A stretch of 12,906 nt of DNA, taken from Acidobacteriota bacterium (GTDB lineage: Bacteria > Acidobacteriota > Blastocatellia > Pyrinomonadales > Pyrinomonadaceae). The number at the start of each line of letters is the position of its first letter. Within the stretch, counting starts at the first letter, position 1. Of the stretch, positions 1 through 6,957 are shown piece by piece. The notes below the pieces were generated by a model. The model was not told where the DNA came from and searched no databases. It worked only from the letters and a program-made list of their open reading frames with translations. Where the stretch lies: positions 1 through 12,906 of the forward strand of contig QHXE01000127.1 in the NCBI GenBank assembly GCA_003222835.1, written 5' to 3'. Position numbers and translations under genes: made by a program.

Positions 1-1062
1 TGCCTAGTGGTCGTTCCCACGGCGCTGGCGGTGCTGTACTTCGGGCTGCTCGCGCACGACGTGTACGTTTCGGGGTCGCAGTTCGTCGTGCGCACCGTGC
101 AGCGCGCAATGCCCACTGGCCTCGGCAGTCTCCTACAGAGCACAGGTCTCACCCAGGGCAGTGAGGATGTCTACAGCGTTGAGGCTTTTCTGACCTCCCG
201 CGATGCATTGCAGAGCCTCGAGGAGCGGCACCATCTCAAGCGCTCCTTCGGCAGTCACAAAGTCGATCAGTTGACGCGCTTTGACCCGCTGGGATGGGAT
301 GACAGCTTCGAGGCTTTGCTCCGCTACTACCAGAAATTCATCGTCAACGCCGACCTCGATTCGAGCTCCTCGATCGTCACCGTGACGGTGCGTGCCTTCA
401 GCGCCCAGGAGGCTCACGCCATCAATGAGGACCTCCTCGCAATGAGCGAGGATTTCGTCAACCGGTTGAACGAGCGTGCGCGTCGGGATCTGGTGCGTTT
501 CGCCACCGCCGACGTGGACAGCGCCGAGCAACAGGAGCGCGCCGCGGTCCTGGCGCTCTCCAAGTATCGCAATGACAAATCGTTGTACGACCCCATCAAG
601 CAGTCTGACCTCCAGATCCAGGAGGTCGGAGCGCTGCAGGCTGAGCGCGTCGCCACGCGCAAGCAGCTCGCCGACGTGCGTGCGATGGCCAGGGACAATC
701 CGCAGATCCCGGTGCTGGAAAACCGGGTGCGCGTCCTGTCGGGCACGATCGCGTCGGAGATGGCGAAGGTGGCGGGCGACCGCGCCTCGCTCTCGAGCAA
801 GGTGCCGCAGTACGAGGGAATCACGCTTGATCGGGATTTCGCCGCTAAGTACCTCGAGGTCGCACTGGATTCGCTGCAACAGGCGCGCGCAAACGCGATG
901 AGCCAGCAGCTGTACATCGAGCGCATCGCCCAACCGAACCAGCCGGATGTCGCGATCGAGCCCAAGGCGCTGCGGAACGTGGCCGCAACGCTGCTGCTGA
1001 GCCTGATCGTCTGGGCTCTGACCTCTCTGCTGGTCGCCGCCGTCAGGGAGCACGCCGACTGA
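1..1062 (+). CDS. kpsE: Capsule polysaccharide export inner-membrane protein, KpsE/CtrB/BexC type (5' partial)
   Basis: This is the polysaccharide co-polymerase of an ABC-dependent capsule exporter. In this family it spans the inner membrane and periplasm and links the KpsMT transporter to the outer-membrane channel. The frame is open from base 1, before the first possible GTG at 7, and the visible protein begins inside a hydrophobic segment (VVVPTALAVLYFGLL). The true start and a short cytoplasmic N terminus therefore lie outside the window. From the GTG at 7, 351 residues are visible. The central part (about 155-290) is a charged, heptad-rich region that should form a coiled coil. The C terminus has the family pattern of a proline-rich stretch (QPNQPDVAIEPKALRN) followed by a second membrane helix (LLLSLIVWALTSLLVAAV). 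Its TGA shares one base with the ATG of the permease gene. The family is clear; the symbol is by analogy to E. coli group 2 capsules. Confidence 0.88.
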   Translation, partial: CLVVVPTALAVLYFGLLAHDVYVSGSQFVVRTVQRAMPTGLGSLLQSTGLTQGSEDVYSVEAFLTSRDALQSLEERHHLKRSFGSHKVDQLTRFDPLGWDDSFEALLRYYQKFIVNADLDSSSSIVTVTVRAFSAQEAHAINEDLLAMSEDFVNRLNERARRDLVRFATADVDSAEQQERAAVLALSKYRNDKSLYDPIKQSDLQIQEVGALQAERVATRKQLADVRAMARDNPQIPVLENRVRVLSGTIASEMAKVAGDRASLSSKVPQYEGITLDRDFAAKYLEVALDSLQQARANAMSQQLYIERIAQPNQPDVAIEPKALRNVAATLLLSLIVWALTSLLVAAVREHAD

Positions 1063-1859
1063 TGGACCGTACGGCACCGCAACCGGACTTTCTGCGCTCG
1101 CTGGCGATCCAGACCCGGGTGATCGGCGCGCTGGTCATGCGCGAGATCATCACCCGCTACGGCCGTCACAACATCGGCTTCATGTGGGTCTTCGTCGAGC
1201 CGATGATGTTCACCACCGGGGTGCTGGGGGTCTGGTCCCTGGTGCACACGCACGCCAGCAAGCTGCCGCTGGTGCCCTTCGTGGTGACGGGCTATTCGAC
1301 GGTGCTGCTGTGGAGAAACACCATCAACCGGTGCGGCAACGCCATCGAGCCGAATCGGGCGCTGCTGCATCATCGTAACGTCCGCGTCGTCGACCTGTTC
1401 ATCGCGCGGCTATTGCTGGAGGTCGGGGGCGCCACTCTATCCTTCATGACGCTGGCGACGCTCCTGACTCTGGCCGGGGTGATGCCGCCGCCCGACGACA
1501 TCCTCGCCTGCGTAACCGCCTGGCTGCTGCTGGCGTGGTTTGCCGTTTCCATGGGGCTAATCGTCGGCTCGCTGGTGGCCGCGTTCGACCCTGTCGAGCG
1601 GGTCTGGCACGTGCTCAGCTACCTGTTTCTGCCGCTGTCGGGAGCCTTCTACATGGTCGACTGGCTTCCGTCGCGCGTGCAATCCCTGGCATTGCTGCTG
1701 CCGACCGTGGACTGCACCGAGCTGCTGCGTGAGGGGTTCTTCGGCACCCGGGTTCACGCGCACTATGACCTTGGCTACCTCGTCGGGGTCAACGGCGTGT
1801 TGCTGCTGCTTGCCCTGGTGAGCGCGAAGCGCGTTTCAGTGACGGTGGAGGGCGAATGA
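1062..1859 (+). CDS. kpsM: Capsule ABC transporter permease, KpsM/CtrC/BexB type
   Basis: This is the membrane subunit of the ABC-2 type exporter that moves lipid-linked capsule polysaccharide across the inner membrane. The 265-residue length is normal for KpsM. The N-terminal hallmark is clear: [18 protein letters not shown], then MWVFVEPMM, an amphipathic helix leading into the first membrane segment. About six hydrophobic segments follow, including [34 protein letters not shown] and [15 protein letters not shown]. The ATG shares its A with the last base of the upstream TGA, so translation is probably coupled; AGGGAG at 1045-1050 may help. The gene ends in an ATGA overlap with the ATPase gene. 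This is an ABC-2 permease of the polysaccharide type. An O-antigen Wzm homologue is the nearest alternative, but the KpsE-type neighbour argues for capsule. Confidence 0.92.
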   Translation: MDRTAPQPDFLRSLAIQTRVIGALVMREIITRYGRHNIGFMWVFVEPMMFTTGVLGVWSLVHTHASKLPLVPFVVTGYSTVLLWRNTINRCGNAIEPNRALLHHRNVRVVDLFIARLLLEVGGATLSFMTLATLLTLAGVMPPPDDILACVTAWLLLAWFAVSMGLIVGSLVAAFDPVERVWHVLSYLFLPLSGAFYMVDWLPSRVQSLALLLPTVDCTELLREGFFGTRVHAHYDLGYLVGVNGVLLLLALVSAKRVSVTVEGE

Positions 1860-2503
1860 TCCGCCTGGAGAACATCGTCAAGCGCTACCGCACACGCGCC
1901 GGGAGCCACATCGTCCTCAACGGCGTCAGTGTGGAGGTGCGCAAGGGAGACAAGCTCGGGGTCCTCGGCCGGAACGGCGCCGGAAAATCCACGCTCATCC
2001 GCATCATCAGCGGCGCGGAGCTCCCCAACAGCGGTCGCGTGACCCGCCAGATGGCCGTCTCCTGGCCCCTCGCCTTCGGCGGCGCATTCCAGGGAAGCCT
2101 GACGGGCCTGGACAACATACGCTTCATCTGCAGAGTCTACGGGGCAGATTTCCACGCCGCCCGGCCTTTCGTCGAGGAGTTCTCCGAGCTCGGCAAGTAC
2201 CTCCGCGAGCCCGTAAAGACCTACTCCTCGGGCATGCGTGCGCGCCTAGCCTTCGCCATCTCGATGGCCATCGAGTTTGACTGCTTCCTGATCGACGAAG
2301 TCATCTCGGTCGGCGACTCGCGCTTCCACGAGAAATGCCGGCGCGAGCTGTTCGAGAAGAGAAGCGACCGGGCGATGATCATCGTCTCGCACGAGGCTCA
2401 CAACATCCGTGAGCACTGCTCCCGCGCCTGTGTGCTCCATGAAGGACTGCTGCGGGAATTCGCCGATGTCGATGCGGCATATTCTGATTACAACCGCACG
2501 TGA
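1856..2503 (+). CDS. kpsT: Capsule ABC transporter ATP-binding protein, KpsT/CtrD/BexA type
   Basis: This is the cytoplasmic ATPase that powers the KpsM permease. The 215-residue length fits short capsule-type ATPases and lacks the C-terminal carbohydrate-binding extension of Wzt proteins. Motifs seen are Walker [10 protein letters not shown] at 38-46, signature YSSGMRARL at 123-131, Walker B CFLIDE at 143-148 with catalytic E148, and the switch histidine in SHE at 178-180. The start overlaps the permease stop as ATGA, preceded by GGAGG at 1847-1851, so the two subunits are probably made in step. The ending SDYNRT is close to the YDxYxxT-like tails of this family. All ATPase motifs are intact, so the transporter should be active. 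Confidence 0.93.
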   Translation: MIRLENIVKRYRTRAGSHIVLNGVSVEVRKGDKLGVLGRNGAGKSTLIRIISGAELPNSGRVTRQMAVSWPLAFGGAFQGSLTGLDNIRFICRVYGADFHAARPFVEEFSELGKYLREPVKTYSSGMRARLAFAISMAIEFDCFLIDEVISVGDSRFHEKCRRELFEKRSDRAMIIVSHEAHNIREHCSRACVLHEGLLREFADVDAAYSDYNRT

Positions 2504-2510
2504 GCTTGGC

Positions 2511-4148
2511 GTGAAGGACACAGTGAAGCCCACTCGTAAGCCGCGCGTGCTGCTGGAGCTACGCCCCGCGTTTGACGGTTACGCGGGGATCCCGCAGGAG
2601 ACCCGCCTGCTGTTTCGCGGCCTGCGCATGCTGGAATCATGCGAAGTCGCCGGCATGCTGCAGACCTCGCACCGCATCCTCGCGAAAGGCACGCCCAAAG
2701 ACAACACCCTGCTCGAAGCGTTGTGGCTGACGGAAGCACTCAAGATCAATCGCTATTCGCGCGTAGTGCTCTCGGCCGCCGAGCGGCCTTACATCACCGT
2801 CCTGGATCGCCTGCTCGAGGCCTGTGAACGACGCTTGTTGTCCGTCAGGCTGACGCTGCAGGCGCTGGTGGATCTCAGCAGCACCAAGCTCTGGACCTTT
2901 CGTGGCAAGTACTTCGAAGATTTCATCTGGCGCGCCCTGTTCGCCAAGTCATTGCCCGCCTCGGACTTCGAGCTGGTCACGAGCGCCAGGCAACTGGTGT
3001 GCCGCCTGCCCTGGAATACGATGCACATGGCGGGACTGAACACGCTCATGTTCAGACGCCAGGCCAAGTACCCGAAGCTGCGCACTTCCGGCATCGACAT
3101 TTTCATCTCCCAGACTCCCTTTCCCGGTCGCGTCACTCGTGGGACCTCAATGGTCGTGCGCTATCACGATGCGTTGCCGGTGTTCATGCCACATACCATC
3201 CCGGACAAGTCGCTCCACCAGGCGACTCACTTTCACGCGCTCTCCGCCAACGTCCGAGCCGGCGCACGCTTCGCCTGCGTTTCGGAGGCCACGCGCAATG
3301 ACCTGCTGCGCATGTTTCCGCGGGCGGAAACCCAGGCGGTCGTCATCCACAACATGGTGTCCCATCACTATTTCAACGAGACCTCCGACCCTGAGTTGGT
3401 ACCGGGAATCATCCGGGCGCGTCTGCACGAAGGTGACCCGACCAAAGGGGTGGAGGTGCAGCCGAAGTTCCTGACCCTGCGGGAGCAGGAGAGCTTCTAC
3501 GCCCGCAACCTGCGAAGGAAGCCGTTGCGGTATCTGCTGTGCGTCTCGACCATAGAACCGCGCAAGAATCACGTCCGTCTGCTCGCCGGCTGGGAGGCGC
3601 TCAAAGCGAGCATCGATCCGGACATCAAGCTGGTAGTCGTCGGTGGTCTCGGCTGGGACTACGCCCTGACTCTTCGCGGCTTCCGGCCGTGGATCGATCG
3701 CGGTGAGCTGTTCATGCTCAATGCCGTTCCAGCGCCGGATCTGCGCGTCCTGTACCGTCACGCAACCGCTACGGTCTGCCCAAGTGTCGGCGAGGGCTTC
3801 GACTTCTCCGGTGTCGAGGCGATGCGCAGCGGGGGCGTGGTCATCGCCTCCGGCATCGCGGTACACCGCGAGGTCTACCGCGACGCCGCCGCATACTTCG
3901 ATCCCTATTCGACCGCGGAGCTGGTCACGGCGTTGAAGCACACGCTGTACGGGGAGCAGGCGACGCGCGTGCAAGAGCACCTGCGGCGCTGCGGCGAGGA
4001 AGTCTCGGCGCGCTATCTGCCGGCGGAGATCCTGCCGCAATGGGATCGCTTCCTGTCGCGGGTGTTTGCCGGGCGCACGCTCGAGGGTGCCGAGATCGGC
4101 GCGAGCGCTCCGCCGCGGGCACCCGTCAGCGCGACCGAGGAGAGCTGA
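2511..4148 (+). CDS. Glycosyltransferase, GT4-like (GT-B fold), capsule assembly
   Basis: This is probably a cytoplasmic enzyme that adds a sugar from a nucleotide donor to the growing capsule polymer. From the GTG at 2511 it has 545 residues, longer than the usual 350-420 of GT4 enzymes. The C-terminal half is typical: YLLCVSTIEPRKNH from 341, VVVGGLGWDY, and the donor-binding EX7E motif EGFDFSGVE at 428-436, followed by AMRSGGVVIASG. The N-terminal half starts with a conserved-looking block (LELRPAFDGYAGIPQETRL) and carries extra sequence before the donor domain. Sugar and linkage cannot be read. The start is uncertain. An open frame runs back to 2409 inside the ATPase gene. GTG 2511 lies 7 bases past that stop, and GTG 2523 has AAGGA four bases upstream. 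ATG 2472 is also possible. Confidence 0.85.
   Translation: MKDTVKPTRKPRVLLELRPAFDGYAGIPQETRLLFRGLRMLESCEVAGMLQTSHRILAKGTPKDNTLLEALWLTEALKINRYSRVVLSAAERPYITVLDRLLEACERRLLSVRLTLQALVDLSSTKLWTFRGKYFEDFIWRALFAKSLPASDFELVTSARQLVCRLPWNTMHMAGLNTLMFRRQAKYPKLRTSGIDIFISQTPFPGRVTRGTSMVVRYHDALPVFMPHTIPDKSLHQATHFHALSANVRAGARFACVSEATRNDLLRMFPRAETQAVVIHNMVSHHYFNETSDPELVPGIIRARLHEGDPTKGVEVQPKFLTLREQESFYARNLRRKPLRYLLCVSTIEPRKNHVRLLAGWEALKASIDPDIKLVVVGGLGWDYALTLRGFRPWIDRGELFMLNAVPAPDLRVLYRHATATVCPSVGEGFDFSGVEAMRSGGVVIASGIAVHREVYRDAAAYFDPYSTAELVTALKHTLYGEQATRVQEHLRRCGEEVSARYLPAEILPQWDRFLSRVFAGRTLEGAEIGASAPPRAPVSATEES
4138..4142 (+). promoter_or_regulatory. Ribosome binding site deciding the methyltransferase start
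   Basis: AGGAG lies seven bases before the ATG at 4150, inside the last codons of the glycosyltransferase gene. It is the best Shine-Dalgarno match near this junction. It argues for the 337-residue product rather than the upstream in-frame start at 4066, which would add a low-complexity Arg/Ala-rich leader. Confidence 0.6.
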
Positions 4149-4149
4149 C

Positions 4150-5163
4150 ATGGCCGTGTCACCGGAGGCAGTCACCTGGGCTTATCGCTTCTTTCTCGGC
4201 AGAGAACCGGAATCTCAGGAGGTCATCGCAGCGCACCTCTCTGCGCAGGATGCAACACATCTTGCGCGGCTGCTGATAAGCTCCGGAGAGTTTACCTCGC
4301 GGAAGCGACATCTGGCGTTGCGGCTGCCTACCGAGCGGCCGGAGCTGGCGCGCCTGGAGGTCGAAAGTGAAGCAACCCCCGCTGAAATCGCCGCTTGCCT
4401 TGAAAAGATCGAGGCTGCCTGGTCCCATCTAGGTGCCGTCAGGCCGCACTTCTCGGTTCTGAGCCAGGAGAAATTCCGGCCAGACAGGCTGCCCGAAGGA
4501 CTGGACGATTTCTGGGACAGCGGACAGCGCGAGGCCGGGCAGGTTCTCGCAACTCTTGCGCGTCATGAGTTTGCCATCTCCGGCAAGACCTGTGTCGAAT
4601 ACGGATGTGGCGTCGGCAGGGTGACGGTCGGCCTGGCTGCTCGCTTCGCACGAGTCGATGCCTACGACATCTCCACGACGCATCTGGAGCTAGCGAGGCA
4701 GCGCGCTCGGGACTCGGGTGTCTCCAATGTGCGCTTCCACGAGTGCCCGACTACCGCCATGGCCGATCTCGAGGCGTGCGACGTCTTTTACTCCCGCATC
4801 GTCTTTCAGCATAACCCCCCGCCGGTGATCGCGGAGTTGATCCGCAGGGCGTTGACAGCGCTGCGGCCGGGCGGGATTGCCATCTTCCAGGTGCCCTCGC
4901 ACCTGCCGGGCTACTCCTTCAAGCTTCGGCAGTGGCTGCAGACGGATCACGCTCTCGACATGCAAATGCACTGCCTGCCTCAGCAGAGGACTTTTGCGCT
5001 GATTAATGAGTCACGCTGCACCGTCCTCGAAGTGAGGGAGGACAGTGCTACTGCGGCACGCGCCGACAGCATCTCAAATACCTTCGTGGTTCAGAAGCAG
5101 CACCCCTCGCTGCCGCGCGGGCTTCAGGCGTCCGTCAGGACTGCGTCCGGTGCGTCTGGATAG
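4150..5163 (+). CDS. SAM-dependent methyltransferase with N-terminal DUF4214-like unit
   Basis: This is predicted to methylate a sugar of the polymer or precursor in the cytoplasm, using S-adenosylmethionine. It has 337 residues from ATG 4150, one base after the glycosyltransferase stop. Residues 3-55 (AVTWAYRFFLGREPES, then LLISSGEF) look like one DUF4214 helical unit, matching the Y-x-x-x-L-x-R-x-P-D pattern and the closing SxEF/SxEH of the repeats in the next genes. The Rossmann methyltransferase domain covers about 130-300. Motif I is VEYGCGVGR at 149-157, the acidic end of strand 2 is D173 in VDAYDIS, and the later block RRALTALRPGGIAIFQVPSH is typical of the Methyltransf_11/25 type. Acceptor and site of methylation are unknown. 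The closest alternative is a methyltransferase acting on a lipid or protein. The class is firm, the substrate is inference. Confidence 0.85.
   Translation: MAVSPEAVTWAYRFFLGREPESQEVIAAHLSAQDATHLARLLISSGEFTSRKRHLALRLPTERPELARLEVESEATPAEIAACLEKIEAAWSHLGAVRPHFSVLSQEKFRPDRLPEGLDDFWDSGQREAGQVLATLARHEFAISGKTCVEYGCGVGRVTVGLAARFARVDAYDISTTHLELARQRARDSGVSNVRFHECPTTAMADLEACDVFYSRIVFQHNPPPVIAELIRRALTALRPGGIAIFQVPSHLPGYSFKLRQWLQTDHALDMQMHCLPQQRTFALINESRCTVLEVREDSATAARADSISNTFVVQKQHPSLPRGLQASVRTASGASG
5136..5140 (+). promoter_or_regulatory. Candidate ribosome binding site for the first sulfotransferase
   Basis: CAGGA sits nine bases before GTG 5150 and within the end of the methyltransferase gene. It supports a GTG start that overlaps the methyltransferase by 14 bases. 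The frame is also open back to GTG 5045, but that would give a 119-base overlap and a leader with no similarity to the repeat module. Confidence 0.45.
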
Positions 5164-6916
5164 ATTCTATGCGCAGGAGCTCGTCGATGCGATCTACAGG
5201 GGCGCGCTTGCGCGCCCCGCGGATCCTGCGACCCGCCAGCGCTGCGCAGCGCTGCTGAGCAAGTCCCCGGCCCTCAGCGAGGTGCTGAGGGCTGCCCTTG
5301 ATTCTTCCGAATTTCGCCACAGGAGTCTGGCAGACCTTGCCCCTGAACTCGTCGATGCTCTCTTCAGGAGCCTGCTGGAGCGCGACCCGGAACCGAACGC
5401 CAGGACCGCCTACAGCGTCGAGCCTGCCAGCAAGGGCCGACTCAGCGATATCGCAGCCGAGATAACCCAGTCGAAAGAGTTCCGGGAGAGACTCTTTGCG
5501 GTCTTCGCGCCTTCCCTCACCCAGTCGGCATTCGAGGCACTGCTGGGCCCTGCACGCGGTCCACAGGCGGCCTCACACTACGACAAGCCTCCTGCCAACA
5601 GCCGCGAGCTGGGCGTGCTCCTCAGCAGCATCGTCCAGTCCGAGGACTTCCGGCGGACGCACCGCGCATCGTTCGCGCGCGAGTGGCTGCAGGCGCTGCT
5701 GCGCGCGCTGCTCGGCCGGGAGCCCGCGCCTGAGCTGATCAGCTCGCACTGCAAGACTCTGCAGGACGGAGCCGACACCCGAGCAATCATCGATTCGATC
5801 CTGAACTCGCCGGACTGCGCGCAGATACGCACTCCCGCGTTGGCAGCGCAACTGGTGGGGGCGATATTTTCCGGTCTGCTGGGTCGCGCCCCCGATCCGC
5901 AAGCGCTCGCCCATTACACGAAGAGAATCGCGGCAGAAGGCGACATAGCGCTCATTCTGACAGAGGTCATCCGCTCCGATGAGTTCGCCAGAAAATACCC
6001 GCGCGGCCTGCCGCGACGTCCCTCCATGGCTACCACGATCAGCCACACCACGCCGGGATTCTCTGCCCGAGACCTGCAGATCCCGAAGGTGGTTTTCCTG
6101 CATCATCCCAAGAGCGGGGGAACCACGCTGCACCACATCTTGGCGAGAGCGTTTGCCAAGGACGAGATATGTCCTGAGCGCTTCAATGGTCTGCGACACT
6201 TTCCCGCCGGTGAGCTCGCGCGCTATCGCTTCTTCTCCGGACACTTCGACCTGCCGTCGGTGCATCTGATTCCCGGCTGCAAGAAGATCGTCACGATGGT
6301 ACGCGAGCCGGTTGCCAGACTGATCTCGTTGTATTACTTCCAGCGCGCGCACCGCGCCGAAGTAATCGAGAAGAAAGACCTCGAGCTGGCGCGCCTTGCC
6401 AACAAGTATGCAATGAAGGAGTTCTTTCTTGCCCCCGAAGTGCGCGCGCATCCCGCGATCAATAACTCGCTCACGCGCATTCTCGTAGACACTATGGAAG
6501 GTGAGCGGTGGGAGCAGAACGCTCGCCTGAGTGTCACGGACAGTGAGCAGTACGCGCAGCTCGCGCTTCGCGAGCTCAGTGCGCTCGACGCTTTCGGGCT
6601 CATGGAGCGTTATGCAGAGTCGACGGAACTGATTTGTGCGGCGCTCGGCTTCGACGCCCCTGGGACGATCGAAGCCCGGCAGGTATTTGATGTGATCACC
6701 ACCGAGGAGCCGGGGTTGAGAAGGATCGAGAAGGAACCCGTCACCGGCGAGATCCGGACACTGATCGAGGGTCTGGTGCAGACTGACCGGCAAGTCTATG
6801 CGCGCGCGCGCGGCCTGTTCGACGAACGGCTCGCGACACACAGACGCCGCAATTCTGCGATTAAGGCGAGACCCGAGGGCAAGAACGAGCGTAAGGCGCT
6901 CGTTCGCGAGCAGTAG
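5150..6916 (+). CDS. Sulfotransferase with five N-terminal DUF4214-like repeats
   Basis: This is predicted to move sulfate from PAPS to a hydroxyl or amino group of the polysaccharide. It has 588 residues from GTG 5150. Residues about 6-284 hold five diverged units of about 55 residues. Each has an (L/F)xxxLVDAxFxxLLxRxPD-like helix and a closing SxEFRxR-like helix; the third is the most degenerate. A short linker (285-310) leads to a sulfotransferase domain (about 311-570). Its 5'-phosphosulfate loop is HHPKSGGTTL (318-327) and its 3'-phosphate motif is REPVARLISLYY (385-396). FFSGHFD and MKEFFLAPE lie between and after. No signal peptide is seen, so it should act in the cytoplasm where PAPS is available. 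It is paralogous to the sulfotransferase at 8296-11253. Substrate and position of sulfation cannot be told from sequence. Confidence 0.83.
   Translation: MRLDRFYAQELVDAIYRGALARPADPATRQRCAALLSKSPALSEVLRAALDSSEFRHRSLADLAPELVDALFRSLLERDPEPNARTAYSVEPASKGRLSDIAAEITQSKEFRERLFAVFAPSLTQSAFEALLGPARGPQAASHYDKPPANSRELGVLLSSIVQSEDFRRTHRASFAREWLQALLRALLGREPAPELISSHCKTLQDGADTRAIIDSILNSPDCAQIRTPALAAQLVGAIFSGLLGRAPDPQALAHYTKRIAAEGDIALILTEVIRSDEFARKYPRGLPRRPSMATTISHTTPGFSARDLQIPKVVFLHHPKSGGTTLHHILARAFAKDEICPERFNGLRHFPAGELARYRFFSGHFDLPSVHLIPGCKKIVTMVREPVARLISLYYFQRAHRAEVIEKKDLELARLANKYAMKEFFLAPEVRAHPAINNSLTRILVDTMEGERWEQNARLSVTDSEQYAQLALRELSALDAFGLMERYAESTELICAALGFDAPGTIEARQVFDVITTEEPGLRRIEKEPVTGEIRTLIEGLVQTDRQVYARARGLFDERLATHRRRNSAIKARPEGKNERKALVREQ
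5165..6001 (+). repeat. Five diverged DUF4214-like units in the first sulfotransferase
   Basis: Protein-level repeats of about 55 residues start near residues 6, 62, 119, 174 and 229 of the 5150-6916 product. Recurrent features are a hydrophobic helix ending LLxRxPxP, then a variable stretch, then an IxxSxEF close. Unit lengths vary slightly and similarity is low at DNA level. They resemble, but are more worn than, the repeats in the second sulfotransferase gene. Confidence 0.7.
5199..5218 (+). other. Perfect GC-rich hairpin near the start of the first sulfotransferase gene
   Basis: GGGGCGCG (5199-5206) and CGCGCCCC (5211-5218) form a perfect 8-bp stem around a CTTG loop, about 50 bases after the GTG start. 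No T-run follows, so it is not a standard terminator. It encodes ordinary repeat residues (RGALARPA) and may be chance in GC-rich coding DNA. If formed in mRNA it could slow early translation. An 18-bp self-complementary stretch follows at 5237-5254. Confidence 0.35.
6883..6905 (+). other. Perfect hairpin at the 3' end of the first sulfotransferase gene
   Basis: GAACGAGCG (6883-6891) pairs without mismatch with CGCTCGTTC (6897-6905) around a 5-base TAAGG loop. It ends eight bases before the TAG. It lies just before the largest gap inside the operon (41 bp, ahead of the glycoside hydrolase gene). No T-run follows, so it is not a clear intrinsic terminator. It could act as an mRNA stability or attenuation element, or be coincidental. 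The pairing is directly visible; the role is inference. Confidence 0.4.
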
Positions 6917-6957
6917 CGAGGCTGGCAACTCCCGGAACTTCGTGGGGCGCAGCGCAG

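Noticed and set aside
133..1373. Two overlapping minus-strand open frames of more than 300 codons opposite kpsE and kpsM
   Set aside because: They overlap each other and two well-supported genes; the products look like reverse-frame GC-rich translation.
4066..4149. Upstream start for the methyltransferase
   Set aside because: It would add an Arg-rich leader inside the glycosyltransferase gene; ATG 4150 has AGGAG at good spacing.
3147..4175. 342-codon minus-strand open frame opposite the glycosyltransferase
   Set aside because: Mirror of a real GT4 gene; no domain pattern and no separate ribosome binding context.
5045..5149. Upstream GTG start for the first sulfotransferase
   Set aside because: It would need a 119-base overlap with the methyltransferase, and the added leader has no repeat or signal character. 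GTG 5150 begins right at the first repeat with a usable ribosome binding site.
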